Shown here piece by piece: positions 25,163-33,047 of a stretch of DNA of 34,700 nucleotides. The stretch is from Acholeplasmatales bacterium (GTDB lineage Bacteria > Bacillota_I > Bacilli_A > ML615J-28 > CAG-313), in NCBI GenBank assembly GCA_003539625.1, contig DPOU01000015.1, forward strand, positions 1-34,700, written 5' to 3'. The notes beneath the pieces were generated by a model. The model had not been told where the DNA came from, did no database searches, and saw only the letters and a list, made by a program, of their open reading frames with translations. A program made the translations under genes and the position numbers. Numbering within the stretch: position 1 is the stretch's first letter; every line of letters begins with the position of its first letter.

Positions 25163-27286
25163 ATGGCTGATATGAAAAAAAGTTCCAACAAACGTTTTGG
25201 ATTAGGCGACATAATTATATTTGGAATTATTTTAATAATGATTATATTTTTGTTTGCTGGATCATGCAGTGGTTCTAAACCAACTGAAATAACAGTCGAC
25301 AAATTTTATGAACTTTTCTTCACTGATTTTGAATCAGGTAAAAAAGCACGTGAAGATTTAATTAAGAATGTTGAAATTGATCCAACCAATATTCAAACAA
25401 AAGAAAATTTGATAGTAACCAATGTTGTTTGGCAAGGTGCACCAGGTTCTGGTAATCAAACTATTTATTATATATATATTTATACAAAAGAATCGGCAAA
25501 TTGTTCAAGTTTATTTGGATCAAATTCAAAAGTATATTCGTTTAAAGGATCTGAAGAAGATACAAAATTAGTAAGAGCTATTGCTGAAGCTATTTATCAA
25601 AGAGATAAAGTTGCTGCATTTGAAGTTAATCCAAAAGTAAACAAGACTGTTGATGTTGGTAGCATCGTTATGATAGTTGCAACACTAGTTGTTGCTGGAA
25701 TACTTATCTTCTCTTTATTTAGAGGAGCAAAATCAAATAATCAAGCATTTGACTTTGGAAAGAGTAGAGCTAAACTTGCTAAACATTCTAACGTGACATT
25801 TAAAGATGTAGCTGGATTAGATGAAGAAAAAGAAGAAATGATTGAACTCGTTGATTTCTTGAAGAATCCAAAGAAATACTTTGATATGGGCGCAAGAATT
25901 CCTAAAGGTGTATTATTAGTTGGTAGTCCTGGTACTGGTAAAACATTAATGGCAAGAGCCGTTGCTGGAGAAGCAGGAGTTCCATTCTATACAATTTCAG
26001 GTTCTGACTTCGTTGAATTATATGTAGGTGTCGGTGCAAGCCGTGTACGTGATATGTTCAAAACTGCTAAACAAAATGCTCCATGTATCTTATTTATCGA
26101 TGAAATAGATGCTGTTGGACGTCAAAGAGGTGCTGGACTTGGTGGTGGACACGATGAAAGAGAACAAACATTAAACCAATTATTGGTTGAAATGGATGGA
26201 TTCGCACCTAACTCTGGTGTAATCGTCATGGCCGCAACAAACCGTGCAGATATATTAGACCCTGCACTACTTAGACCTGGTAGATTTGATAGACAAATTA
26301 CTGTTACAAATCCTGATGTTAGAGCACGTGAGGCAATCTTAAAAGTTCATGCTAGAAATAAACACTTATCACCAAGGGTTAACCTAATGGATGTTGCAAG
26401 ACGTACTCCTGGATTTAGTGGTGCCGATCTAGAAAACTTATTAAATGAAGCTGCATTACTTGCTGCACGTGAAAACTGCCGTGAAATAAAGATTTATCAT
26501 ATTGATGAAGCAATTGATAGAGTAATGATGGGTCCTGCAAAACGTAGTAGAAAATATACTGATACTGAAAAAGCTCTAATTGCATATCATGAAGCAGGTC
26601 ATGCTGTAATAGGATTAAAGTTAAAACATGCTGAAGTAGTTCAAAAAATTACAATTGTTCCTCGTGGTCATGCTGGTGGTTATAACCTAATGACTCCTGA
26701 AGAAGAAAACTTCTTAGAAACAAAACAAACACTTACTGCTGAAATCACAAGTTTCTTAGCAGGTAGAATTGCTGAAGAATTAGTATTTGGTCAAATGACA
26801 ACTGGTGCTCAAAATGACTTTGAACGTGCTACCGCAATCGCAAGATCTATGGTAACAGTATACGGTATGAGTTCACTTGGACCTGTACAATATGAAAGCG
26901 AATCTCACAATGTATTCTTAGGCCGTGATTATATGAGTGACAAAAACTTCTCAGATAAAGTTGCTCATGAAATTGACTTAGAAGTACGTAAGATAATTGA
27001 TGAATGCTATCAAAAAGGTGTTGAAGTAATTAAAGAAAATCGTGCACTTCTTGTCTTAATCGCTAAACATCTAGTAGAAGTTGAAACATTAACTAAAGAA
27101 GATATCGATGAGTTAGTTAACACAGGAAAACTTAATTGGTGGGAAAAGAAAAAAGCTAAAATGGCTCAAGATGCTGGTATCGTAGATACTGATACTCCTG
27201 CTCAAAGAGTAAATCCTGCAGAACAAACTTCTTCACAAGAACAACAAACAACTGAATCTCAACAAACAGATTCAAAAGAAGAATAA
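25163..27286 (+). CDS. ftsH: ATP-dependent membrane protease FtsH
   Basis: A 707-aa AAA+ zinc protease that forms membrane hexamers and degrades misfolded membrane and regulatory proteins. TM1 is at about 14-36 and TM2 at about 166-187, with the external domain between them. Walker A is GSPGTGKT (254-261), Walker B LFIDEIDA, the second region of homology ends LLRPGRFDRQ, and the zinc site is HEAGH (476-480) with the third ligand in GAQNDFERA. A glutamine-rich flexible tail (last 35 residues) ends the protein. The SD is AGGAGG. Its stop is 1 base from the rqcP start. Confidence 0.99.
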   Translation: MADMKKSSNKRFGLGDIIIFGIILIMIIFLFAGSCSGSKPTEITVDKFYELFFTDFESGKKAREDLIKNVEIDPTNIQTKENLIVTNVVWQGAPGSGNQTIYYIYIYTKESANCSSLFGSNSKVYSFKGSEEDTKLVRAIAEAIYQRDKVAAFEVNPKVNKTVDVGSIVMIVATLVVAGILIFSLFRGAKSNNQAFDFGKSRAKLAKHSNVTFKDVAGLDEEKEEMIELVDFLKNPKKYFDMGARIPKGVLLVGSPGTGKTLMARAVAGEAGVPFYTISGSDFVELYVGVGASRVRDMFKTAKQNAPCILFIDEIDAVGRQRGAGLGGGHDEREQTLNQLLVEMDGFAPNSGVIVMAATNRADILDPALLRPGRFDRQITVTNPDVRAREAILKVHARNKHLSPRVNLMDVARRTPGFSGADLENLLNEAALLAARENCREIKIYHIDEAIDRVMMGPAKRSRKYTDTEKALIAYHEAGHAVIGLKLKHAEVVQKITIVPRGHAGGYNLMTPEEENFLETKQTLTAEITSFLAGRIAEELVFGQMTTGAQNDFERATAIARSMVTVYGMSSLGPVQYESESHNVFLGRDYMSDKNFSDKVAHEIDLEVRKIIDECYQKGVEVIKENRALLVLIAKHLVEVETLTKEDIDELVNTGKLNWWEKKKAKMAQDAGIVDTDTPAQRVNPAEQTSSQEQQTTESQQTDSKEE

Positions 27287-27287
27287 T

Positions 27288-27548
27288 ATGAGACTAGATA
27301 AATATTTAAAAGTATCAAGGCTAATAAAAAGAAGATCACTCGCAAAAGAAGCAAGCGACGCTGAAAGAATCTTAGTAAATGGTGTAGTTGCAAAACCATC
27401 TAAAGAATTAAAAGTTGGTGATACTTTAACCATAACATATGGTCATAAAATATTAGAAATAAAGGTTGCTTCATTAATTGATTCAACTAAGAAAATAGAT
27501 GCACCATTGATGTATGAATTAATCAGTCAAAAAGATAAAGAAGTCTAA
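27288..27548 (+). CDS. rqcP: RqcP, S4-domain ribosome quality control factor
   Basis: An 86-aa S4 RNA-binding protein (formerly YabO). The S4 motif is MRLDKYLKVSRLIKRRSLAKEA followed by ILVNG, with a basic Lys/Arg patch. RqcP helps RqcH add C-terminal alanine tails to stalled chains on 50S subunits. Its place in an operon with tilS and ftsH matches the region around yabO, tilS and ftsH in Bacillus. It starts 2 bases after ftsH without a separate SD other than purines in the ftsH end, so it is probably coupled. Confidence 0.93.
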   Translation: MRLDKYLKVSRLIKRRSLAKEASDAERILVNGVVAKPSKELKVGDTLTITYGHKILEIKVASLIDSTKKIDAPLMYELISQKDKEV

Positions 27549-27577
27549 AAAATTAAACTCATATGAGTTCTGAAAAT

Positions 27578-27607
27578 AAAACACCTGTTTTAATAACAGG
27601 TGTTTTT
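27578..27607 (+). terminator. tilS-ftsH-rqcP terminator
   Basis: AAAACACCTGTT (27578-27589) pairs perfectly with AACAGGTGTTTT (27595-27606), TTAAT loop, then T. A near copy (16 identical bases from 27576) recurs at 30740 on the other side of the LRR3-LRR4 block. Confidence 0.92.
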
Positions 27608-27628
27608 GCTTGTTATAATATTAAATTC

Positions 27629-27672
27629 TAATTATGAAATTAATTGAATTTATACTAAATAAGTAGTATAAT
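27629..27672 (+). promoter_or_regulatory. LRR3 promoter with shared upstream box
   Basis: The box TAATTATGAAATTAATTGAA starts at 27629. The -35 is TTGAAT (27644-27649), then a 17-bp spacer and TATAAT (27667-27672). The TGAA cores at 27635 and 27645 are direct repeats one helical turn apart. Confidence 0.78.
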
Positions 27673-27706
27673 GCAAGTATATAATAAAGAAAAGAGGGGC
27701 AAAGAA

Positions 27707-28999
27707 ATGAAATTAAGAAATATAGCGTATGCATTATTTATCATTGCAACTATATGTTTATTTACTAGTTGTAATAAAGAATGCAAGCACAAAAAAACAG
27801 TATGGATAGTAGATGTTGAAGCAACATGTGTTAAAAATGGAATAAAGCATGATGAATGCATAAAATGTCACAAAAAACTAACCATAGAAGAAATAAAAGC
27901 ACCAGGACATATATGTAATAATCTAGGAATATGTAATAGGTGTGGAGATGAAATTCCAACACAGGGCTTAAAATATGGATTAAACAAAGAAAAAAATCAT
28001 TACAATGTTAGTGAGTATAATGGAAAAGATGCAAATGTGAGGATACCATCTATGTATAATGGTTTATATGTTACATATATTGCCTCTTCTGCATTTTTGG
28101 ATTGCAAAAATTTAGTAAGTATAATAATACCAAATAGTGTCACAAATATAGGAGATTGCGCATTTGGTGGTTGCACAAGTTTAACAAATGTTTATTATAA
28201 TGGAACAATAGAAGATTGGTGCAATATATCATTTAGTAGTTCTAGTTCAAATCCAATGTGCTATGCAAGTCATTTCTATATGTTAGATGAAAATAACGAA
28301 TATAAAGAAGTAACAGAAATAGTAATACCAGAAACAGTTACTAAAATAGGTGATTATAAATTTTATGGTTTTGGCAATATAACGAACATAACAATTCCGA
28401 ATAGTGTAATAAGTATAGGAAAATCTGCATTTGGAGGTTGCACAAGCTTAACGAGTATGACATTACCATTTATAGGTAACGGAGGTAGTGAAACACATTT
28501 TGGATATATCTTTGGCGCCACTTATAAATCTGTTAATTATGGCTATGTGCCTACAACACTAAAAGAAGTGACAATAACTGGTTATAAAGGTATAGGAAAT
28601 TTTGCATTTGGTGGTTGTACCAGTTTAACAAATATAATAATTTCTGGTGAAGTAACAAAAATAGATTTTGATGCGTTTTTTGGTTGCACAAGTCTAAAGA
28701 GCATATCCATACCTAATAGTGTAAAAAGTATTGGACAACGCGCATTTAGTAGTTGTAAAAGTTTAACAAATATGGTCATACCTAACAGTGTAACTAGTAT
28801 AGAAGATTTAGCATTTTCAGAGTGTACGAGTTTAATGACTATATTTATACCTAATAGTGTGAAAAGTTTGGGAAATTCTGTATTTTATAATTGTGATAAT
28901 TTAACAATAAACTGTGAAGCATCAGTAAAACCAAATGAATGGAAAGAATTATGGAATTATAGCAATTGTAAAGTAGTATGGGGATATAAAAAGAACTAG
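27707..28999 (+). CDS. BspA-like LRR lipoprotein 3
   Basis: A 430-aa lipoprotein. Lipobox FTSC with Cys22; the same Cys/His pattern (26, 28, 41, 48, 51, 54, 55, 68, 76, 79). LRRs of 23 residues run from about 130 to 415, broken by one YYNGTIEDWCNI module near 161 and an LPFIGNGG...FGYIFG module near 262, both shared with LRR2. It ends VVWGYKKN. I chose ATG 27707 because AGAGGGG precedes it; an in-frame ATG at 27671 overlaps the -10 box and would not be transcribed. It is probably a surface adhesin or sensor by family; ligand unknown. Confidence 0.92.
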   Translation: MKLRNIAYALFIIATICLFTSCNKECKHKKTVWIVDVEATCVKNGIKHDECIKCHKKLTIEEIKAPGHICNNLGICNRCGDEIPTQGLKYGLNKEKNHYNVSEYNGKDANVRIPSMYNGLYVTYIASSAFLDCKNLVSIIIPNSVTNIGDCAFGGCTSLTNVYYNGTIEDWCNISFSSSSSNPMCYASHFYMLDENNEYKEVTEIVIPETVTKIGDYKFYGFGNITNITIPNSVISIGKSAFGGCTSLTSMTLPFIGNGGSETHFGYIFGATYKSVNYGYVPTTLKEVTITGYKGIGNFAFGGCTSLTNIIISGEVTKIDFDAFFGCTSLKSISIPNSVKSIGQRAFSSCKSLTNMVIPNSVTSIEDLAFSECTSLMTIFIPNSVKSLGNSVFYNCDNLTINCEASVKPNEWKELWNYSNCKVVWGYKKN

Positions 29000-29010
29000 T
29001 AAAGAGTCGT

Positions 29011-29048
29011 AAGTATTCTGTATATTTATTTAATACAGAATACTTTTT
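29011..29048 (+). terminator. LRR3 terminator
   Basis: AAGTATTCTGTAT (29011-29023) pairs perfectly with ATACAGAATACTT (29033-29045) and runs into T5. The same stem core is seen at 16559. Confidence 0.88.
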
Positions 29049-29055
29049 ATAACTG

Positions 29056-29098
29056 TATTATGAAATTAATTGAATTTATACTAAATAAGTAGTATAAT
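29056..29098 (+). promoter_or_regulatory. LRR4 promoter with shared upstream box
   Basis: TATTATGAAATTAATTGAAT starts at 29056. The -35 is TTGAAT (29070-29075), then a 17-bp spacer and TATAAT (29093-29098). From the box to the ATG the sequence differs from that of LRR3 at one position. Confidence 0.78.
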
Positions 29099-29132
29099 GC
29101 AAGCATATAATAAAGAAAAGAGGGGCAAAGAA

Positions 29133-30731
29133 ATGAGATTAAGAAAAATAACATATGCACTATTTATTATTGCAACTGTATGCTTATTTACTAGTTGTAA
29201 AAAAGAATGTAAACATCAGTCAATAGAATGGGTAATAGACAAACAGGCAACATGTACAGAAGAAGGAATTGAACATGAAGAATGTACAAAATGTCACGAA
29301 AAATTTGATATAAAAGAAATTAAAAAATTAAAACATATATGTAATGATGAAGGAATATGTACAATATGTGGAAATAAAGTAGCAACATCTGGTTTAATAT
29401 ATAAATTAAATGAAGATAAGAAAAGTTATTATGTTTCAGAGTATATTGGAATAGATATAGACATAATAATACCAGCTAAATATGACGGACTATATGTAAC
29501 AAGTATAGGAGATTCTGCATTTTCTAATTTTATTGGTCTAACAAGTATAGAAATTCCCAATAGTGTTACAAGTATAAAATATGGTGCATTTTCAGGATGT
29601 ATTGGCTTAACAAGCATAGAGATACCAAATAGTGTTACTACTATAGAATCTTTTGCATTTAGTGGATGCATAGGCCTGACAAGGGTAGAAATACCAGATA
29701 GTGTTACTATCATAGGAGCTTTTGCATTTAGTGGATGCACGGGCTTAACAAGTATAGAAATACCAAATAGTGTTACAAGTATAAGATATTTTGCATTTTC
29801 AGGATGCACAGGTTTAACAAGTTTGGAAATTCCAGCCAGTGTGATAAATATCGAAGATTCTGCATTTAGCGGATGCCAAAATTTAACAAGTATAATAGTA
29901 GATAAGAAAAATCAAAAATATGATTCAAGAAATGACTGTAATGCCATAATAGATACACAAACCAATGCATTAATAATGGGATGTAAAAATACTATAATTC
30001 CTGAAGATATTAAAAGTATAGGAGTTGATGCATTTTACAGATGCACAGGCTTAACAAGTATAAAAATACCAGATAGTGTTAAAACTATAGGAACGCGTGC
30101 ATTTAATGGATGTACAGGCTTAACAAGTATAGAAATTCCAAGTAGTGTAACAATTGTAGACTATTGTGCATTTGATGATTGTGACAACATTTCATATAAT
30201 ATATATGATAATGGTAAATATTTAGGTAATACAGAAAACCCATATTTGGTAATTGTAGGGGTAACGAATAACACAACAGAATCTTTTTCTATTAATCCTA
30301 ATACAAAGTTAATAGGTGGCGGTGTATTTTCAAAATGCAGAAATTTAAAAAGTATAGAAATTCCTGATGGTGTGACAAGTATAGGAGTTTCTGCATTTAA
30401 TTGGTGCGGAAGTTTAAAAAGTATAAAAATACCAGATAGTGTAACAAGTATAGGTGACTCTGTATTTAGTGGTTGCACAAGTTTAAAAAGTATAGAAATA
30501 CCAAATAGTGTAACAAGTATAGGTGACTCTGCATTTAGTGGTTGCATAGGTTTAACAAGTATAATAATCCCAAATAGTGTGACAAGTATGGGTGATGAAG
30601 TATTTAATATGTGCAAGGCTATAACAGTATACTGTGAAGCGCTAGAAAGGCCAAGTGGATGGTCTGAGTGGTGGAATTATAGTAATTATGGCAATTGCAA
30701 TGTAATATGGGGATATAAAAAGAATAAATAG
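29133..30731 (+). CDS. BspA-like LRR lipoprotein 4
   Basis: A 532-aa lipoprotein with Cys22 lipobox (FTSC) and the family Cys/His domain. It has the most regular array, about thirteen 23-residue repeats such as SIEIPNSVTSIGDSAFSGC, several nearly identical at the DNA level (for example 29520-29830 and 30410-30600), so copy number could change by slippage or recombination. A VDKKNQKYDSRNDCNAII module (from 256) is shared with LRR1. A YNIYDNGKYLGNTENPYLV module near 355 is unique in the window. It ends VIWGYKKNK. ATG 29133 follows AGAGGGG; the ATG at 29097 lies in the -10. Confidence 0.93.
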   Translation: MRLRKITYALFIIATVCLFTSCKKECKHQSIEWVIDKQATCTEEGIEHEECTKCHEKFDIKEIKKLKHICNDEGICTICGNKVATSGLIYKLNEDKKSYYVSEYIGIDIDIIIPAKYDGLYVTSIGDSAFSNFIGLTSIEIPNSVTSIKYGAFSGCIGLTSIEIPNSVTTIESFAFSGCIGLTRVEIPDSVTIIGAFAFSGCTGLTSIEIPNSVTSIRYFAFSGCTGLTSLEIPASVINIEDSAFSGCQNLTSIIVDKKNQKYDSRNDCNAIIDTQTNALIMGCKNTIIPEDIKSIGVDAFYRCTGLTSIKIPDSVKTIGTRAFNGCTGLTSIEIPSSVTIVDYCAFDDCDNISYNIYDNGKYLGNTENPYLVIVGVTNNTTESFSINPNTKLIGGGVFSKCRNLKSIEIPDGVTSIGVSAFNWCGSLKSIKIPDSVTSIGDSVFSGCTSLKSIEIPNSVTSIGDSAFSGCIGLTSIIIPNSVTSMGDEVFNMCKAITVYCEALERPSGWSEWWNYSNYGNCNVIWGYKKNK

Positions 30732-30742
30732 TTATAATTATA

Positions 30743-30772
30743 AAACACCTGTTTTCATTGACAGGTGTTTAT
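30743..30772 (+). terminator. LRR4 terminator, copy of the rqcP terminator
   Basis: AAACACCTGT (30743-30752) pairs with ACAGGTGTTT (30761-30770). It shares 16 identical bases with the rqcP terminator plus the ACAGGTGTTT arm and a following TTGCT. Confidence 0.85.
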
Positions 30773-30835
30773 TGCTAGATAACTTATACAATCTTATTTT
30801 TGCTCCAATTTTAATCAACTTCTATAATAAAACAG

Positions 30836-30852
30836 TGTATTTGAAATTAATT
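30836..30852 (+). promoter_or_regulatory. degenerate copy of the LRR upstream box
   Basis: TGTATTTGAAATTAATT matches the LRR4 box (TGTATTATGAAATTAATT) with one deleted base. The matching -35 and -10 are lost after it, so it looks like a relic. Confidence 0.45.
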
Positions 30853-30887
30853 AAAAAAGTTATGTAATGGCATTCATTAATTAAAAA

Positions 30888-30896
30888 TGTTATAAT
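30888..30896 (+). promoter_or_regulatory. maf promoter, extended -10
   Basis: TGTTATAAT, 28 bases before the maf start, with no good -35. Confidence 0.55.
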
Positions 30897-30923
30897 ATAG
30901 AAAAGGTATGAGGTAATAAAAAA

Positions 30924-31490
30924 ATGAAAATAGTACTTGCATCAGGTTCGCCAAGAAGAACCCAAATATTATCACTTGCTCATATAGAACATATTGTAAT
31001 ACCTTCAACTTGTGTTGAAGTAATTGATAAAGGTTTAAAGCCAATTGAAGTAGTAGAATCATTATCATTACAAAAAGCTAAAGATGTAGCTAGAAATAAT
31101 AAAGATGCACTTGTAATAGGTGCAGACACTATTGTTACAATTAATGGTAAAATACTTGGTAAACCTCATAGTGAAGAAGAAGCAATTGAAATGTTAACCA
31201 CATTAAGTAATACTACTCATCAAGTAGTAACAGGGGTGACATTTATATACAACGATATTATTAAAACTATTCATGAAATTACTGAAGTTACTTTTTCAAA
31301 GTTATCTACTGAACAAATAAAGACATACATAAATGAAGAGAACGTTTATGATAAAGCCGGTGCCTATGCAATTCAAGGTACATTTTGTAAATACATTACA
31401 AAAATAAATGGTGATTATTATAATGTAATGGGTTTGCCAATCGCAAGAGTTTATAAAGAAATAGAGGGGTATAAAAATGAAATACAATAA
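30924..31490 (+). CDS. maf: Maf-family nucleotide pyrophosphatase
   Basis: A 188-aa cytoplasmic house-cleaning enzyme that hydrolyses dTTP, UTP and modified nucleotides to monophosphates. Motifs: ASGSPRR (6-12), GADTIV with the metal-binding Asp, LGKP, and DKAGAYAIQG. Length is typical. The SD is GAGGT. It overlaps the next gene by 14 bases, which argues for coupled expression. In Bacilli maf is often near cell-shape genes; that is not so here. Confidence 0.95.
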   Translation: MKIVLASGSPRRTQILSLAHIEHIVIPSTCVEVIDKGLKPIEVVESLSLQKAKDVARNNKDALVIGADTIVTINGKILGKPHSEEEAIEMLTTLSNTTHQVVTGVTFIYNDIIKTIHEITEVTFSKLSTEQIKTYINEENVYDKAGAYAIQGTFCKYITKINGDYYNVMGLPIARVYKEIEGYKNEIQ

Positions 31491-31995
31491 ACAATTGTTT
31501 GACAATATTCAAAAGGAGTACAATCAATTACTAGAACTTGCAGAATTTATTTATGACCAATTATTAAACGATCAAACAGATAATAAAAGGTATGAGACAC
31601 TATCTAATTTAGATTTATATGTTCAAGGCTTATTAGCTAATATAATTTTAGATAATGATCCTAAAAATCCTGCTTTATTTAATATGATGAAGAAATTAAC
31701 TAAATATGATAACTTCTATCAAGGTATCAATTTAGATGATTGGTTTCACGAAAAAGATAAGGTATTAAAGAACATAACTAAGAAAATTAATCAAGCGACT
31801 TCTGAAACTCCAAAAATGCTTCAAATTTCGGCTCAAATGGACAAGAAATCGCAAAGAACTGAATTAGCTTATCAATTATTAGAATCTATTATAAGTTTGT
31901 TAATTACAGTTATACCTGAACAAGAATCTTATGAAGATGTTGAAGAATCAATAATAAATAAATATTTGAAGAAAATATATGATAATTTAAAATAA
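31477..31995 (+). CDS. unknown helical protein coupled to maf
   Basis: A 172-aa soluble, almost all-helical protein with acidic and lysine-rich stretches; no signal peptide or known motif. Its ATG lies inside the end of maf, with GAGGGG as SD. Layout and some patterns (EFIYDQL..., LLANIILDND, a final YQLLESI helix) resemble the 34096 protein (EYIYNEY..., FLANVLADM, YSVFQMI), suggesting distant paralogy. Function unknown. Confidence 0.78.
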   Translation: MKYNKQLFDNIQKEYNQLLELAEFIYDQLLNDQTDNKRYETLSNLDLYVQGLLANIILDNDPKNPALFNMMKKLTKYDNFYQGINLDDWFHEKDKVLKNITKKINQATSETPKMLQISAQMDKKSQRTELAYQLLESIISLLITVIPEQESYEDVEESIINKYLKKIYDNLK

Positions 31996-32029
31996 AAGCC
32001 TTTTTCGGTTCATCCGAATAAGGCTTTTT
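31994..32029. terminator. shared convergent terminator
   Basis: A 15-bp stem with one mismatch (31994-32008 with 32014-32028), TTCAT loop, with T runs on both strands. It serves the 31477 gene and the minus-strand M42 peptidase gene. Confidence 0.88.
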
Positions 32030-32030
32030 G

Positions 32031-33047
32031 TTATAAACTGTTTACATAAAGTTTAATTAATTTATATGTGTTTTCTAAACCATGTTTGTGTGTTCTTTCC
32101 ATTCCGTGTGAAGCATGAATGCCTGCACCAATTAAAGCACACTTAATATCGTTTCCACCTCTAAGAGCTGCTGAACCATCAGAAGAATAGAAAGGATATA
32201 TATCTACGGCATAGTTTAAATTATTTTCTTTTGCAAGGTTTATTAATTTAGTCGTCATCATATAGTCATAAGGTCCAGAACCATCTTTTGCGCAAATAGA
32301 AACCATTTCTTCGGTACAAGTCAAATCAAGACCAACACAACCCATATCAACTACTAAAATTTCTGAAACATTTGGAATGCTTGAGCACCCATGTCCTACT
32401 TCTTCATAAGTGGTAAATGCAAATAATAAAGTACAATTTGGAACAGTAGCAGTTTCCTTTAATTCTCTTAGATATTCAAGAAGTAAGAATGCACTTGCAA
32501 GGTCATCAAGGAATCTTGTTTTTACAAAGCCAGTTTCAGTGTATTCAAATTTAGGATTTATAGAAATATAATCTCCAACTTGAATACCAAGTTTTGTAAC
32601 ATCATTTTTACTATACACTAATTCATCAATTCTTACATACATATTTTCTGCGTCACGTTCTTTAGAACGAGCATCTTTATAAACGTGAACACTTGGAGAT
32701 GTAGATAGAATAGTTCCAGAATAAGTTTTACCACTACGTGTGTGGATTAAACAATATTCACCATCATAAGTGTTTAGTAAAGGACCACCAATTTGTGTGA
32801 ACATAATTTTACCATCATTACTGATACTTCTTATCATTAGTCCTAGAGTATCAATATGGGCACTTATTGCCATTTTATAATCAGATTTCCCCTTTACTTC
32901 AACAAATAAATTTCCTTTTTGGTTATAAAAAGGTTTATACCCCATATCTTCAAGATATTGTTTGATATAAGTTGAAAGATTAAAAGTATATCCTGAAGGA
33001 CTAGGTATTGATGTAAGTTTTTTTAATAACTCAATATTTAATTCCAT
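32031..33047 (-). CDS. M42-family metallo-aminopeptidase
   Basis: A 338-aa cytoplasmic peptidase of the glutamyl aminopeptidase/PepA-FrvX type, which forms large tetrahedral shells and trims peptides. Dinuclear metal-site residues: H64 and D66 (AHIDTLG), the bridging Asp in RFLDDLAS, the EE pair in YEEVGHG, the Asp in VVDMG and the His in HASHGMERTH. Its ATG overlaps the hslO stop by one base (TAATG), so the two are coupled. Substrate preference cannot be read from the sequence. Confidence 0.93.
   Translation of the reverse strand: MELNIELLKKLTSIPSPSGYTFNLSTYIKQYLEDMGYKPFYNQKGNLFVEVKGKSDYKMAISAHIDTLGLMIRSISNDGKIMFTQIGGPLLNTYDGEYCLIHTRSGKTYSGTILSTSPSVHVYKDARSKERDAENMYVRIDELVYSKNDVTKLGIQVGDYISINPKFEYTETGFVKTRFLDDLASAFLLLEYLRELKETATVPNCTLLFAFTTYEEVGHGCSSIPNVSEILVVDMGCVGLDLTCTEEMVSICAKDGSGPYDYMMTTKLINLAKENNLNYAVDIYPFYSSDGSAALRGGNDIKCALIGAGIHASHGMERTHKHGLENTYKLIKLYVNSL

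Noticed and set aside
27671..27706. Upstream ATG starts for LRR3 and LRR4 (27671, 29097)
   Set aside because: Both lie in or next to the -10 box, so they would not be in the mRNA, and they would put a charged stretch before the signal peptide.
29429..30616. Long minus-strand open frames opposite the LRR genes
   Set aside because: They are mirrors of the repeated LRR codons, with repetitive Ile/Leu/Val/Pro content and no SD; the plus-strand genes explain them.
16685..30731. CRISPR-like array in the regularly spaced repeats
   Set aside because: The repeats are in-frame 69-base coding units of LRR proteins, with no conserved repeat/variable spacer pattern.
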